From contig CAJNDS010002379.1 of assembly GCA_905221605.1 (NCBI GenBank), positions 472,001 through 536,000 on the forward strand: a stretch of 64,000 bases of DNA, given 5' to 3'. The notes under the pieces are model-generated. The model was not told the DNA's origin and made no database searches. It worked only from the letters and a program-made list of their open reading frames with translations. Positions 8,642 to 19,165 of this stretch are shown here, in pieces. A program made the position numbers and the translations under genes. Position 1 is the first letter of the stretch; the number at the start of each line of letters is the position of its first letter. The stretch is from Symbiodinium natans (taxonomy: Eukaryota > Sar > Dinophyceae > Suessiales > Symbiodiniaceae).

Positions 8642-11600
8642 TTAAGGTTGTGGGTTCGCTACCTCTTGCTCTAGTCCCTTGATTGCCTTGTCCTTGTCGG
8701 CCTTGCTCTCAAGCAGCAATCGCACCACTGAGACGTGGCCTTCTTACCCAGAGGGTCCATTTGTAGTACTGTTATGGAATTAGGTACCCAAGACCATATT
8801 TAGTATGGTTTTTGGGTACCTAATTCCATAATAGTACTACAAATGGACCCTCTGGGTTAGTTGCTGAGCTCATAAGCGTTTAGAGTTTAGGGTTTAAGCC
8901 CCCCAAACAAAGTGTACACTTTCAGTTCTATAAGGGATATAGTATCCCCAAAAAAGTGTATAAAGTGTACTCACTCAGCTCAGAAGCCTTGCACAGCAGC
9001 TATGAAAACAGGAGTTGCGCCATTGATCATTGGCTTGTCCCTGTCGGCATCCATAGCAAGCCTTCATAGCCCAGTAACCATATTATAACAAGGGGACCTT
9101 TTTTTGGTTGGTTACTTTATAATCCTAAACCCTAAACCCTAGACCCTAAACCCTAAACCCTAAACCCTAAACCCTAAATAAGGGAACCCAGAAACACAAA
9201 AAGGGAAGAAGGGTACCACTGGGCTACCAAGAAGCAGCAACTGCACCACTTCTACTTGGCCCTTCCCAGCAGCTGCGAGAACCTTAGCTTTGGAGTAGAC
9301 CCTGGAAAAAACACATACTTTTTAGGGAATAAGTAGCAATAATAGGAACCCAGAACCAAAAAAAGTATTAAAGTAGAGTACTCCAACACCCAGGAACAGG
9401 GGTTGCACCGTTGTTCATGGCCTTTTCCTTGTCGGCACCCATATCAAGCAACAATTGCACGACTTCGACGTGGCCTTCTGCAGCAGCTGTCACGACAGGG
9501 GTTGCGCCTTCGTTGTTTGCCTTGTCCTTGTCGGCACGCATCCGAAGCAGCAATTCCACGACTTCGACGTGGCCTTTTGCAGCAGCTATGAAGACAGGAG
9601 TGCGACCGTTGTTCGTTGCCTTGTCCTTGTCGGCACCCATGCCGAGCAGTAATTGCACCACTGCGACGTGGCCTTTCGCAGCAGCTCTGAAAATAGCGGT
9701 TTCGCCACTTCCTTGGGGACGAAATGAACCCCTAAAATTGGGGCCATATACCCTATACCACCCTAAAATTGGGGCCATGTACCCTATACTACTCTAACTC
9801 CTACTCAGGTATATGAACCCTAAACCCTTTCAGGGCTCATTTCGTTCCCAAGGTTCTGGTGGCGCTGTCCGTATCGGCACCCATCTCAACCAGCAGCCGC
9901 ACGACCGCCAAATGTCCGGCGTCAACCGCGAACCTGAGTTTAGGGTTTAGGGTTTAGGGTTTAGGGTTTCGGGTTTAGGGTTTAGGGTTTAGGGTTTAGG
10001 GTGTAAACTTTCAGTTCTATAGGGGATAAACGTATCCCAAAAGTGTAGAATGTGTGCTTCTTCAGCTGCTGAAGAACAGAAAAGGGGATGCGCCAATACC
10101 ATCCTCTGTCGTCTTGTTGACATCCGCTTTTGCATCCAAGAGCAGCTTAACCTAGGTTGGGCCTCTAGAACACCCTCTGAAAAATATTCCTGAGATATGG
10201 CCCGAACCCAATAACCCTTATCTACTAATTGCGTAAGAGTCCCCCGTAGAAAATGAACAACATATGGCGATCTCGGGGTTCATATAATTTTATATTTTTT
10301 ATTGAATTTCATCATTTTTGTGTTGCTGCGGGGGGCGGGGTCTTAAACAAATAGCAGCTCTAAAGGAAGATGAAAATATGCCCAACGGCCCCAGTAACCT
10401 AGACCCAAGAATAACCTACGAATGCAACGGGGCACCCTTTCTGGGTTAAAGGGGCTTCGAAGAGAACAGACTGAATAAGGGACTACTCTGGGTCCCAGTA
10501 GCCCTAAACCCTAAACCCTAAACCCTAAACCCCAAACCCTAAAACCCAAGAAGGGCCCCAGCAACCGTGTCAAGAGCACCATCCTTTGCTGCCATAGTGA
10601 GCGCAGTTTTGCCATGGTCATCGACCAAATCGGGATCTTGGGGGCGCCTCAGAAGGGCCTCCACCTGCCCTGCATGGTTCTCCTCGGCTGTTCAGATTGT
10701 CAGGTTGTGTGGCTGGGTTTAGGGTTTAGGGTTTAGGGTTTAGGGTTTAGGGTTTAGGGTTTAGGGTTTAGGGTTTAGGGTTTAGGGTTTAGGGTTTAGG
10801 GTTTAGGGTTTAGGGTTTAGGGTTTAGGGTTTAGGGTTTAGGGTTTAGGGTTAGTAAGGGAACCCAGCCCGCACCCCCAAAGAAAAATAAGGTTACTACT
10901 GGGCACCTGAGTCGCACGGCTAGCATCGACCAATCGCTTCACATCTTCTGCCGTCGCAGAACAAAAGTCGTTCACGACCACTTGCAGCTCGCATGGCAGT
11001 TCCTTGGTTTGGTCAGTAACTAGAATGTTTGGGGTCTAAACCCTAAACCCTAAACCCTAAACCCTAAACCCTAAACCCTAAACCCTAAACCCTAAACCCT
11101 AAACCCTAAACCCTAAACCCTAAACCCTAAACCCTAAACCCTAAACCCTAAACCCTAAACCCTAAACCCTAACCCTAAACCCTAAACCGCGACCAGGGTT
11201 CAAAGGAGGCATCCTGGCGCATGACACGTGCCCCGCACAAGAGCTTCAGCCGACAGCTGGGATGCCCAAGAAGGGGGCCCAAGAGCCTTGGTAGCCAAGG
11301 TTAGGGTTTAGGGATTAGGGTTTAGGGTTTAGGGTTTAGGGTTTAGGGTTTGGGGTTTAGGGTTTCGGGTTTAGGGTTTAGGGCTACTGCTTCTAAGAGC
11401 ACCCATGACCCCAAAAAAAGGGGGCAAAACGGGGGGCTCCACTCAGCTACCCAGAAGCTGCTCCACACCTCTGACGGCACCGCGGTGTGCCGAAGCCAGC
11501 CTCGGTCCGCCCGTTTAGCACTCCAGCCCTAAACCCTAAACCCTAAACCCTAAACCCCAAACCCTAAACCCTAAACCCTAAACCCTAAGCCCTAAGCCCT

Positions 11601-11744
11601 AAACTCTCTGAAAAATATTCCTAGACGGCCATCCTCACTTCAACCCAAGAAGGGAACCTATGAGATGTCCCCAAGCAGCTTATCGACGTCCTCCTGAGAA
11701 ACCTTGACCACCTCCTCGCCAGAAATGTTTCGAATGGAGAGCAT
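8642..11744 (-). CDS. Ankyrin-repeat protein, multi-exon, with short N-terminal domain
   Basis: Start ATG at 11744 in a good context (GCCGCCATG), stop TAA at 8644-8642. The protein opens MLSIRNISGEEVVKV, an N-terminal segment typical of dinoflagellate ankyrin proteins, followed by 33-residue ankyrin repeats with consensus GATPVFIAAAKGHVEVV-LLL-GADKDKA. Exons reconstructed by reading frame: 11658-11744 region, about 11448-11530, about 11202-11280, 10917-11002, 10566-10682, 10078-10151, 9857-9933, 9398-9711, about 9230-9282, 8988-about 9056, 8642-8742. Introns include GT-AG (9934-10077, 10152-10565, 10683-10916, 9283-9397), GC-AG (8743-8987) and GA-AG (9712-9856, 11003-11201). The first two junctions and the one near 9060-9230 are not exactly resolved. 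Ankyrin proteins mediate protein-protein contacts; the partner is unknown. Confidence 0.8.
8746..8857. repeat. Foldback element forming the 3' end of an intron
   Basis: Two 46-base arms (8746-8791 and 8812-8857) are reverse complements with one mismatch; the 20-base loop contains a further ACCATA/TATGGT pair. The left arm ends three bases from the acceptor AG of the GC-AG intron 8743-8987 of the ankyrin gene, so the palindrome lies wholly inside that intron. This fits an introner or foldback MITE. Confidence 0.85.
8911..8971. repeat. Short intronic repeat, family 2, copy 1
   Basis: About 60 bases beginning AGTGTACACTTTCAGTTCTA and containing GGGATATAGTATCCC. It lies in the same ankyrin intron as the foldback element. 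A diverged copy lies at 10001-10056 in another intron of the same gene. Confidence 0.65.
9067..9226. mobile_element. Introner/MITE copy A, interrupted by telomeric repeats
   Basis: The ends are inverted: TAGCCCAGTAACC at 9067 and ACTGGGCTA ending at 9226. The element forms the intron between two ankyrin exons on the minus strand. Compared with the copy at 58334-58434 it carries an extra 59-base block of CCCTAAA units (9123-9181) flanked by ATAA on both sides. Confidence 0.8.
9711..9853. mobile_element. Introner with 22-bp terminal inverted repeats (GA-AG intron)
   Basis: 9711-9732 and 9832-9853 are inverted copies (CCTTGGGGACGAAATGA / TCATTTCGTTCCCAAGG). The element coincides with the ankyrin intron 9712-9856. 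Splicing with a GA donor and AG acceptor restores an uninterrupted ankyrin repeat. Inside is a tandem duplication of about 31 bases (CCTAAAATTGGGGCCAT). Confidence 0.8.
10001..10056. repeat. Short intronic repeat, family 2, copy 2
   Basis: Shares GTGTAAACTTTCAGTTCTA and a GGGGATAAACGTATCCC core with 8911-8971. It lies in the GT-AG ankyrin intron 9934-10077 next to a TTTAGGG tract. Confidence 0.6.
10719..10853 (+). repeat. TTTAGGG telomere-like tract inside an intron
   Basis: About 19 near-perfect TTTAGGG units. It occupies more than half of the 234-base GT-AG intron 10683-10916 of the ankyrin gene, beside a right-half remnant of the TAGCCCAGT introner (10854-10915). Confidence 0.95.
11037..11188 (-). 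repeat. CCCTAAA telomere-like tract inside an intron
   Basis: About 21 units of CCCTAAA, nearly perfect. It fills most of the 199-base GA-AG intron 11003-11201 of the ankyrin gene. Confidence 0.95.
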
Positions 11745-12722
11745 GGCGGCTCAGGAGTTCCTCTTATAGCACGTCCCGCGCAGTGCAAGTCCCACGTGTA
11801 GCCCTAAACCCTAAACCCTAAACTACCCCAAACCCTGAACCCTAAACCCTAAACCGGTCTTGAGCAAGGAAGTGTACAGAAACGTCTGCTGCATGTGAAG
11901 GGCCCAGCGCCTGCAGGTAGGCCAAACACACGGTTTGCAGGGTTTAGGGCTTTATAGGTTATAGGTTTTGTAGGGGATAGGGGTGCTTGGAGAAAAAGGC
12001 TTTGGTTCGAGAATGTGGTTTCTGGATGTCTCGGAATTGGGAGGGTTCGCGGTTTAAAACGAAGGCTCCAGAGAGCAGGGCAAAAGGCAGGCAGCACAGA
12101 GCAGAGAGTAAATAGATAGAAAGAGAGAGGGAAGGGAGGAGTGCGGCAAACTTTGAAAGAGTGCAGAGGTTATTTTGGTACCAAAAGCTCTCAACCTTCA
12201 TCCTCCCTAAACCCTAAACCCTGAACCCTACACCTAAACCCGAAACCCTAAACCCTAAACCTTCCGAAACCAAATCCTGCCCCGCCCAACTATGATCTTG
12301 ACCCTCCTTAATACCCTGAGCCCAAGACTCTTCAGTGGCATCCCCGCAACGTACCATGCTAATGTGGGGGGGGGGGGGGGGGGGGTAGGGTTTAGGGTTT
12401 TGGATTTAGAGTGTAGGACTTGAGGTCTAGGGTTTAGGGTTCCGCGAATAAGGGGTACCCTTTTTTTGGGGGGTACCTTTCAAGAAAACTCTACTACAAC
12501 TGGGCTTGAAAAAGGGGTACCCCAGCTTTAGGAAATGCCCCTGCCGGGTTTAAGGACTGCTTCTTACCCAAGGCCAAACCTTGGGCCCCCCTCAAACCCT
12601 AAACCCCTAAACCCCTCAACCCCTAAACCCCTAAACCCTAAATCCTAAACCCTTAAACCCTAAACCCTAAAGCCTAAACCCTTAAACCCTAAACCCTAAA
12701 CCCCAAACCCCAAACCTAAACA

Positions 12723-12764
12723 CCGCAGCTGCCACCTCCTCCTGGAGCTTCTTGGCTTTCTGCC
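12723..12764 (-). CDS. Exon-like fragment, coiled coil
   Basis: The minus strand reads QKAKKLQEEVAAAV between telomere-like tracts. It is too short for a family call; inferred exon only. Confidence 0.3.
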
Positions 12765-14642
12765 ACGGAGGGAGGAGTGTGACGTTAGCTAACAGGTTTC
12801 TGCGGCTTCTTGCTTAGGGTTTAGGGTTTAGGGTTTTGGGTGAGGGTTCAGGGCTTAGGGTTCAGGATTTCGGGTTTGTACAAGGGCGTGGGGCTAACAA
12901 ATGTTCCTGAATATCGCCCCCCCCCCCCCCCCGCCCTTAACCCCCAAGCCCTGAACCCTCAAACCCCAAACCCTATAAACCCTCCACTTTGAAACCCGTG
13001 AAGCCGCAACCCCTTTCACGTAAAGTCTAAACCCTACACCCTACACCCTACACCCTAAACCCTTAGCCTTAAAACCATCTCCTGGTGTCGTAAGGACCGT
13101 TGCCCAGAAACCCTCATCTGCTAAGTACCTCAGTTGCACCGCCTGCAATGTCCAATTTGAACAAGTCTTGGTTGTAGCGTTTAGGGTTTAGGGTTTAGGG
13201 TTCAGAACTCGAAGGGGATACTATTGAGAATTAGATTGGATCCTGTGTTAGGGACTTTACTTGATGGCGGGGGGTGTTTGTTACGGCGCCTGCCCGGAGG
13301 ATCCGGTTCCCGAAGCCATAAACTGTCAACCCTAACCCTAAACCCTAAACCCTAAACCCTAAACCCTAAACCCTAAACCCTAAACCCTAAACCCTAAACC
13401 CTAAACCCTAAACCCTAAACCGCAAACCCTAAGCCTAATCCCTAAAACCTAACTGGCAGCCTCCAAGCATGAACGCAAAGACGACTTCACAGTCACGCTT
13501 ACCATCCCGAGACGACATCAAAGAGGCCCCGAATTGAGGTTGTAGGACCGAGGCCCTCTTAGGGTAGATTACATAGGGAACCCCTTATATACACTGCTTA
13601 TATACCCTCTACAACCCAAGGGCCCATACTGCAGAACGCTTTCAAGGAGGTAAAGGACCATATTAAGGGCCCATAAAACAAGAAACTACCCTTAGAGGTC
13701 CTATGTGCCCGTGAGGGGATAGGATTCAGAGTTTGGGTCTAGGGTCCAGGGTCTAGGGATTAGGGGGCATAACCCTAAACCCTAAACCCTAACCCCTAGA
13801 TTCAGGGCTTTGGTCTAGGGTCTAGGGTCAGCCAGGCCTAGGGTTACAGCATTTTATGTTTAGGGTTTAGGGTTCAGGGTTCAGGGTTTAGGGTTAGGAT
13901 TTAAGGCTTAGGGTGCCTGAGATTTAGGGTTGAGGCAGCTGGTCGCAGAAGAAAAATCTTAATCGAACCACTCTCGCCAGAGACCGAGGCCCCTGAACCC
14001 TGAACCCTGAACCCTAAACCCTAAACCCTAAACATCTTCAGCAGCCCACTTTCGACAGAGACCGAGGACCGGGCCCTTTCCGATTTCTCCAAGGCCTTGC
14101 CGATGGCCTGTCGATTCGGTCTGGAGATTAGAGGGCTCAAGGCTTTAGGGTTTTTGTGGGTTTAGGGTTTAGGGTTCAAGGGTTGAGGGTTTAGGGTTTA
14201 AGGGTTAAGGGTTTAGGGGTCGGTTAGAGATTAGAAGGTTCGAGGCTTTCGGGTTTAAGGGTTTTAAGCTTCGGGGTTTAGGGAGACTTTTCTTGGGTCT
14301 AGGGTCTTGCCGGGGGGTGGGGGACTGGTTCGTCTTTTGCGAATTTAGGATTGAGTTTTTCTTTCTCGGAAATGGAAGGTCTTCCGGCCCATACAGGCCC
14401 CTGAGGTGTGTTGGCCCTAAACCCTAAACCCTAAACCCTAGCCCCTAAGCCCTAAACCCTAAACTTTGCGCTTTCGGGTGTTGGGGTCCTAGTAGTGTAC
14501 AAGCGCCTAAATCCAAAAAAACCATGGACCGAAACCCTAAACCCCAAGTAATGTCATTCAACAGCCTCATGGCCGCAGTAAACCCTAAACCCTAAACCCT
14601 GAACACTAAACCCCTCGAACCAAGAATAACCTAGGAATAAAA

Positions 14643-14768
14643 TGGGTTTGGGGTTTGGGGTTTGGGGTTTGGGGTTTGGGGTTTGGGGTTTGGGGTTTGG
14701 GGTTTGGGGTTTGGTGTTTGGGGTTTGGGGTTTGGGGTTTGGGGTTTGGGGTTTGGGGTTTGGGGTTC
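14643..14768 (+). repeat. GGGGTTT variant repeat block
   Basis: About 17 tandem GGGGTTT units, nearly homogeneous and distinct from the surrounding TTTAGGG. It reads as a long open frame (GLGFGVW repeated) only because of its periodicity; not a gene. Confidence 0.95.
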
Positions 14769-15186
14769 AGGTGAGTAACCTAGGATTTAAAGGGGGACCG
14801 TTTTTGGGTTCAAGGGCTGAGAAGGCATCTAAACAACCCTTGAAAAGGGAATGAGGGCCCACACTGGGTCCTAGGATTCCAAAAGAGTAGTTAGGTGTTT
14901 ACAGGCTCCTTGGTTGCGATCCCTTACCTTTCTTAGAGGGTTCTGAAGTATGGGCCCTTGGGTTGTATAGAGCAGAAACGGACTCCCAAAATTAAGGGCC
15001 CATACTCAGGGCCCTTGAAACTATGCCAGAAAGATTCAGGTTTTTGGTTTTAGGTATCAAGGGCTACTCTGTCACCCCAACCCTGCCAATCACAGGGTCC
15101 ATAGTTTCGGGGGGCACCAAACCCAAAACCCTAGCCCTAAACCCTAGACCCTAGACCCTAGACCCTAGACTCTAAACCCTAAACCA

Positions 15187-15255
15187 CATCGCCTCCTTCT
15201 CCTTCTCCATCTCCCTGATGAGCTTTGCTAGCTTCCTCCTGCGACCGCGCGGCTT
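15187..15255 (-). CDS. Exon-like fragment, basic coiled coil
   Basis: The minus strand reads RRRKLAKLIREMEKEKEAMW between telomere-like tracts. Similar in character to the 12.7-kb fragment, so the two may belong to one minus-strand gene with telomere-repeat introns. Confidence 0.4.
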
Positions 15256-15306
15256 TAACAGAGAGACCCTGCGCTAGCCGACGACCTCTGGTTGCCCCCC
15301 TGCGGG

Positions 15307-15432
15307 TGAGGGCTTAGGGTTTAGGGTTTAGGGTTTAGGGTTTAGGGTCTAGGGTCTAGGGTCTAGGGTCTAGGGTCTAGGGTCTAGGGTCTAGGGTCTA
15401 GGGTTTCGGGTTTCGGGTTTCGGGTTTGGGGT
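15307..15432 (+). repeat. Telomere-like tract with homogeneous variant blocks
   Basis: TTTAGGG units are followed by a run of about nine GGGTCTA units, then GGGTTTC and GGGTTTG variants, arranged in blocks instead of being mixed. Confidence 0.9.
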
Positions 15433-15779
15433 TCGGGGTTAGGGCTAAAGCCCCCGAAAGGCCCCGCTGGACCTGTGGAGTCTCTACGGACCTGGAGGGT
15501 TTAGGGTTTAGGGTTTAGGGTTTAGGGTTTGGGGTTTAGGGTTTAGGGTTTAGGAAACCGCTTCGGGATTAGGTTGGGATGTTCTTGTACGAACATTCCT
15601 TAATCGTGATTATCATTGGGTATTCAGGACTGTTATTATAAGGGGGAACGTCCCAAGTCAGTTCTGTAAACTATGGTTCCTATTCTTGGGTGCCCTGAAT
15701 AATAAGGCCGCCTTGTAGTAAGTATCCTAAAGGAGACATGCTTTAGAGAAGTGACCATAGAATGTGGTTCCTGAGTAGG

Positions 15780-15907
15780 ACCCTAAACCCTAAACCCTAA
15801 ACCCTAAACCCTAAACCCTAAACCCTAAACCCTAAACCCTAAACCCTAAACCCTAAACCCTAAACCCTAAACCCTAAACCCTAAACCCTAAACCCTAAAC
15901 CCTAAAC
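15780..15907 (-). repeat. CCCTAAA telomere-like tract
   Basis: About 18 near-perfect CCCTAAA units. It lies between a segment sharing AGGGGGAACGTCCCAAGT with 61.6 kb and a minus-strand exon-like piece at 15920. Confidence 0.95.
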
Positions 15908-15919
15908 GAGAATAATGCC

Positions 15920-16019
15920 CCTGAACCCCGCAATCGGCCGTCCTCCGGTTCATCTCATCTAAGGTGAGGCCATCCTTCTTTTTCGCAGCATCGCCCACCG
16001 GAGGAAAGTCCTGCTGGCT
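15920..16019 (-). CDS. Exon-like fragment
   Basis: The minus strand reads QQDFPPVGDAAKKKDG then LTLDEMNRRTADCG without a stop, flanked by telomere-like DNA. Protein-like composition; no family recognised. Confidence 0.4.
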
Positions 16020-16156
16020 TTGTGAGGACCCAATTATAAAAAGGGTCCATTATAAACCCTATAAACCTTCTAGGGTTTAGGGTTTAGGGCTTATATAAAC
16101 CCTGCACGCCCTACACCCCGCACCCGAACCCGATTTGAAAGGTACCTTTGGGGGGG

Positions 16157-16323
16157 ACCACAATGCAGAAAGCCGACCAGCTCTACCGCGAGTAAGGCTT
16201 ACGTGGCTGGATGCCTGAAGAAAAACCCTAAACCCTAAACCCTAAACCCTAAACCCTAAATCCTAAACCCTAAACCCTAAACCCATAGGAGGGCTTCGAC
16301 CATGCCCTGACAGACATCCTGAA
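16157..16323 (+). CDS. Two exon-like fragments around a telomere-repeat intron
   Basis: The plus strand reads MQKADQLYR up to a GTAAGG donor at 16192, then a CCCTAAA-rich stretch, then an AG acceptor at 16287-16288 followed by EGFDHALTDIL. A small example of the same exon/telomere-intron pattern, but unsupported by homology. Confidence 0.35.
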
Positions 16324-18860
16324 TCCTGAAACCTAAGCACTGCAACCCCAAACCCGAAACTCCAAACCCTAAACTTCCTAAACCCCTACTTGCAGGATCA
16401 GGGGACTCAGTCGGGTTGTGAGTAAGGTAACTGTACTGATAAGTACTTCTGGCCACAAATAAGGTACCTATATTCCTAGTTGCTAAGTGGCCCCGATCCT
16501 CCAAGTAGCCCAAAACCCTAAACCCCTAAGCCCCACAAGCCACGATCCTGGTTGTAGGCGGCGTCGACACGCGGTTCGTCGACCAACGTCGGAAAGGAGG
16601 TAGCGCCGATATAGAGAGGATGCCTCAAAGGGCTCACTTAGAGGATTTAGGGACCTCCTGCTGAAATCGGTCGAGATGTAGATTATCCGATCGTAGTGCA
16701 GGGTACGGAACTTGTGTGACCTCCTCCAGGGTAAGAGGGTTTAGGGGATTTTGGGTTTATGGTTTTGGGTTTATGGGGTTTAGGGTTTAGAGTTTTGGAT
16801 GACTGCAGGGCTCGGGATTCAGGGTTGAGCGGTTCAGGGATCTGGAGGGTTGTAGAGGGTTTTGGGTGTGGGGTTCTGGTTCGTGGTTTAGGGTCTAGGG
16901 CTTTGCTGCAATAACAAGATGGTAGAAAGCAAAACTCAAGCATGTCCCACAGTTTAGTGGTGCAAGCGCCGACAGCTTAGTGGGGCCTTCGGCTTGAGGG
17001 TTTAGGGAGCAGGAAGCCCTTGAACCCTGATGAGGGTTTAGGGTTTAGGGTTTAGGGTTTAGGGTCGCCCAAACCACGCAGCTTCAGAGGGCCATGAGAA
17101 GCAGACTCCCGGCCAACACTACTCGCACTCAAACCTGCACTGGGGTCCGCGCACTCGTCTGGAGCCCCAGTCCCTGCAGTTGACTGTCGCAACTTAAGCA
17201 TAACCCACCACACCCCCCCCCCCCCCTAAACCCTAAACCCTAAAACCTAAACCCTAAACCCTAAACCAAAAAAACCCTGAACCCTAAACCCTAAACCCCC
17301 AAACCCTCCCCCCAAAACCTTAAACCCTTGCAACCCTTTATCATGGGTTGGTAGACCACCCCCCCCCCCCCCCAGGCACCCCCTGTCCGCAAGTAAATAG
17401 CTAATAATTTTCTGATTTGCCGGCCTTACTGTTTGCCAGCTATTTCCTACGTAACAGCAAAACAACCTGAAATGCCCGGAAGAACGAATGGACGTACAAA
17501 AGCGGCACTAAACCTCAGACTCCACTGGGGGCAACATGTTCTTCCGAAGCCCTGGCATTCATTCCCGAGAACGCAAGACCTGAAAGCAACCCCCAAAAAT
17601 TGTCGAACCCTGCTACCCAAGAAGTGAACAATAAAGTTTATGAAGGGGTATAAGGACGGACCCTTAATCTTATTCCCCTATACAACCCTTACATATACCT
17701 TTTCTAGCCCCTACATACCAAAGTTGCCCCCCAAAGAAACCATGAATAACCCCTAAGGTCCCTTGCAAGGGTCCCCCCTTTCGTCCCTTGAAGGTAGGGG
17801 GGTGCAGAGGCCCTCCTGTAATCTAAGGGTCCATGTACCTACATGGTATATGCGTGGGCCCTAAAGCTACCATATGGGAACCCCTAAACCCTAAACCCTA
17901 AACCCTAAACCCTAAACCCTAAACCCTAAAACCCTAAACCCACTATGTAGGTACATGGACCCTAAGGGGTATATAGCCCCTTGACTGTAGGCGGATCTGC
18001 CCCTCATGTGCAGCAAAGCCGCGTCGTCGGACGTTTCGAAGATCTTGGCCTGCAAACCTAGAACCTTAAGCCCTAAACCCTGAACAAAAAATGAAACCCT
18101 AAACGGCCGAAACGGCCTGGTTTAGGGTTTAGGGCATGGGGTGTACGGTTTGGGGCCCTAAACCCCAAACCCAAAAGCCTAAACCCTAAACCTTTTTTCT
18201 GGCCATCTCTTTTATCCTATAGGACCCTTAAACCCTAGGCCCTAAACCCCAAACCCTAAACCCTAAACCTTTTTATCCTCTAGGAGTCGCCGGTTGCACA
18301 ATCTGAAAGCCTTCTCTCAACCATTGAAACCCAATTCCCATACCTGCCAGCTTCCAAACCTCAAGCCGAATTTAGGGTTTAGGGCTTAGGGTTTGGGGTT
18401 CAGGGATTAGGGTTTGTAGGGCTTAGGGTTTATAGGGTTTAGGGTTTCTCGGGTTTCTAGGGTTTAGGGCTTCTGGCTCGGAGTTCTGGTGCCAAGCTGG
18501 AGCTCATGAAGTCCCAAGAATGTCAGGTTTCTGGTTTAGGGTTTCGGGTTTACTTAATCCCTGTTCCCCTAGGAAGAAAAAAGGATCCTTTTTGTGCATA
18601 TATAAGAAAGCCCATAACCCAAAAAGTAAAAGGATCCCCAACACTGATCCAGTTTAGGGCTTCAGCGTTTCAGGGTTTCAGGGGTTATAGGACTCTCGGG
18701 CCGCGTGGTCCTCAAGAGATCAATCCGTCTTGGTGCCGATCTCTGCTTCAAGTTCCATGCCCTAAACCCTAAACCCTAAACCCTAAACCCTAAACCCTAA
18801 ACCCTAAACCCTAAACCCTAAACCCTACTTCGGGCCAGCTACCTTATCCTGCAAGAGCCA
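16324..18860. other. Telomere-repeat mosaic, no gene recognised
   Basis: Irregular CCCTAAA/TTTAGGG-like sequence with poly-C runs at about 17211-17226 and 17357-17373. A pair of matching segments (TACCTACATG at about 17828-17850 and ATGTAGGTACATGGACCCT at about 17942-17961) flanks a CCCTAAA tract in inverted orientation, again resembling an introner with a telomeric core. No reliable exons were seen. Confidence 0.55.
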
Positions 18861-18955
18861 AAAGTCCCCCCAAAACCCCAAAGTCAAGAGCAAGGGCCGA
18901 AACGGTCACGCTCAGAGCCTTGGTGGTGAATCGCACGTTGCCGCGCGCTGCCCCA
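18861..18955 (-). CDS. Exon-like fragment
   Basis: The minus strand reads GAARGNVRFTTKALSVTVSA followed by LALDFG, an alternating hydrophobic pattern suggesting beta strands. No family recognised. Confidence 0.4.
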
Positions 18956-19165
18956 CGACCTGGGAGGTCTGGGGCTATGGCTACAGTCACAATTTCTATT
19001 CAAGACGAATTCAAAACTTCCCTTGGGTTTTTGTTGTCTAAACACAAATGATAATTACATGTTTCCTGAGGCCTAAGGAAGCTATATGTGAGTCTACAAA
19101 CCCCATAAGCCCCAAGCCTAAGCACTAAAACCTAAAGCCCTAAACCCCAAACCCTAAACACCCAG

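Larger units (their letters stand above)
11745..15186. other. Telomere-repeat mosaic, no complete gene recognised
   Basis: Short unique segments alternate with TTTAGGG/CCCTAAA tracts in both orientations (for example 13322-13422). It also contains a poly-G run at about 12366-12386 and a poly-C run at about 12916-12931. One exon-like piece (12723-12764) is listed separately. Confidence 0.7.

Noticed and set aside
9403-9797. Plus-strand frames opposite the ankyrin exon
   Set aside because: The minus strand has clear ankyrin repeats with spliceable flanks; the plus-strand frames are mirror products.
14642-14854. Gly-Phe-Gly-Val-Trp repeat protein
   Set aside because: A translation of a GGGGTTT telomere-variant block, not a gene.
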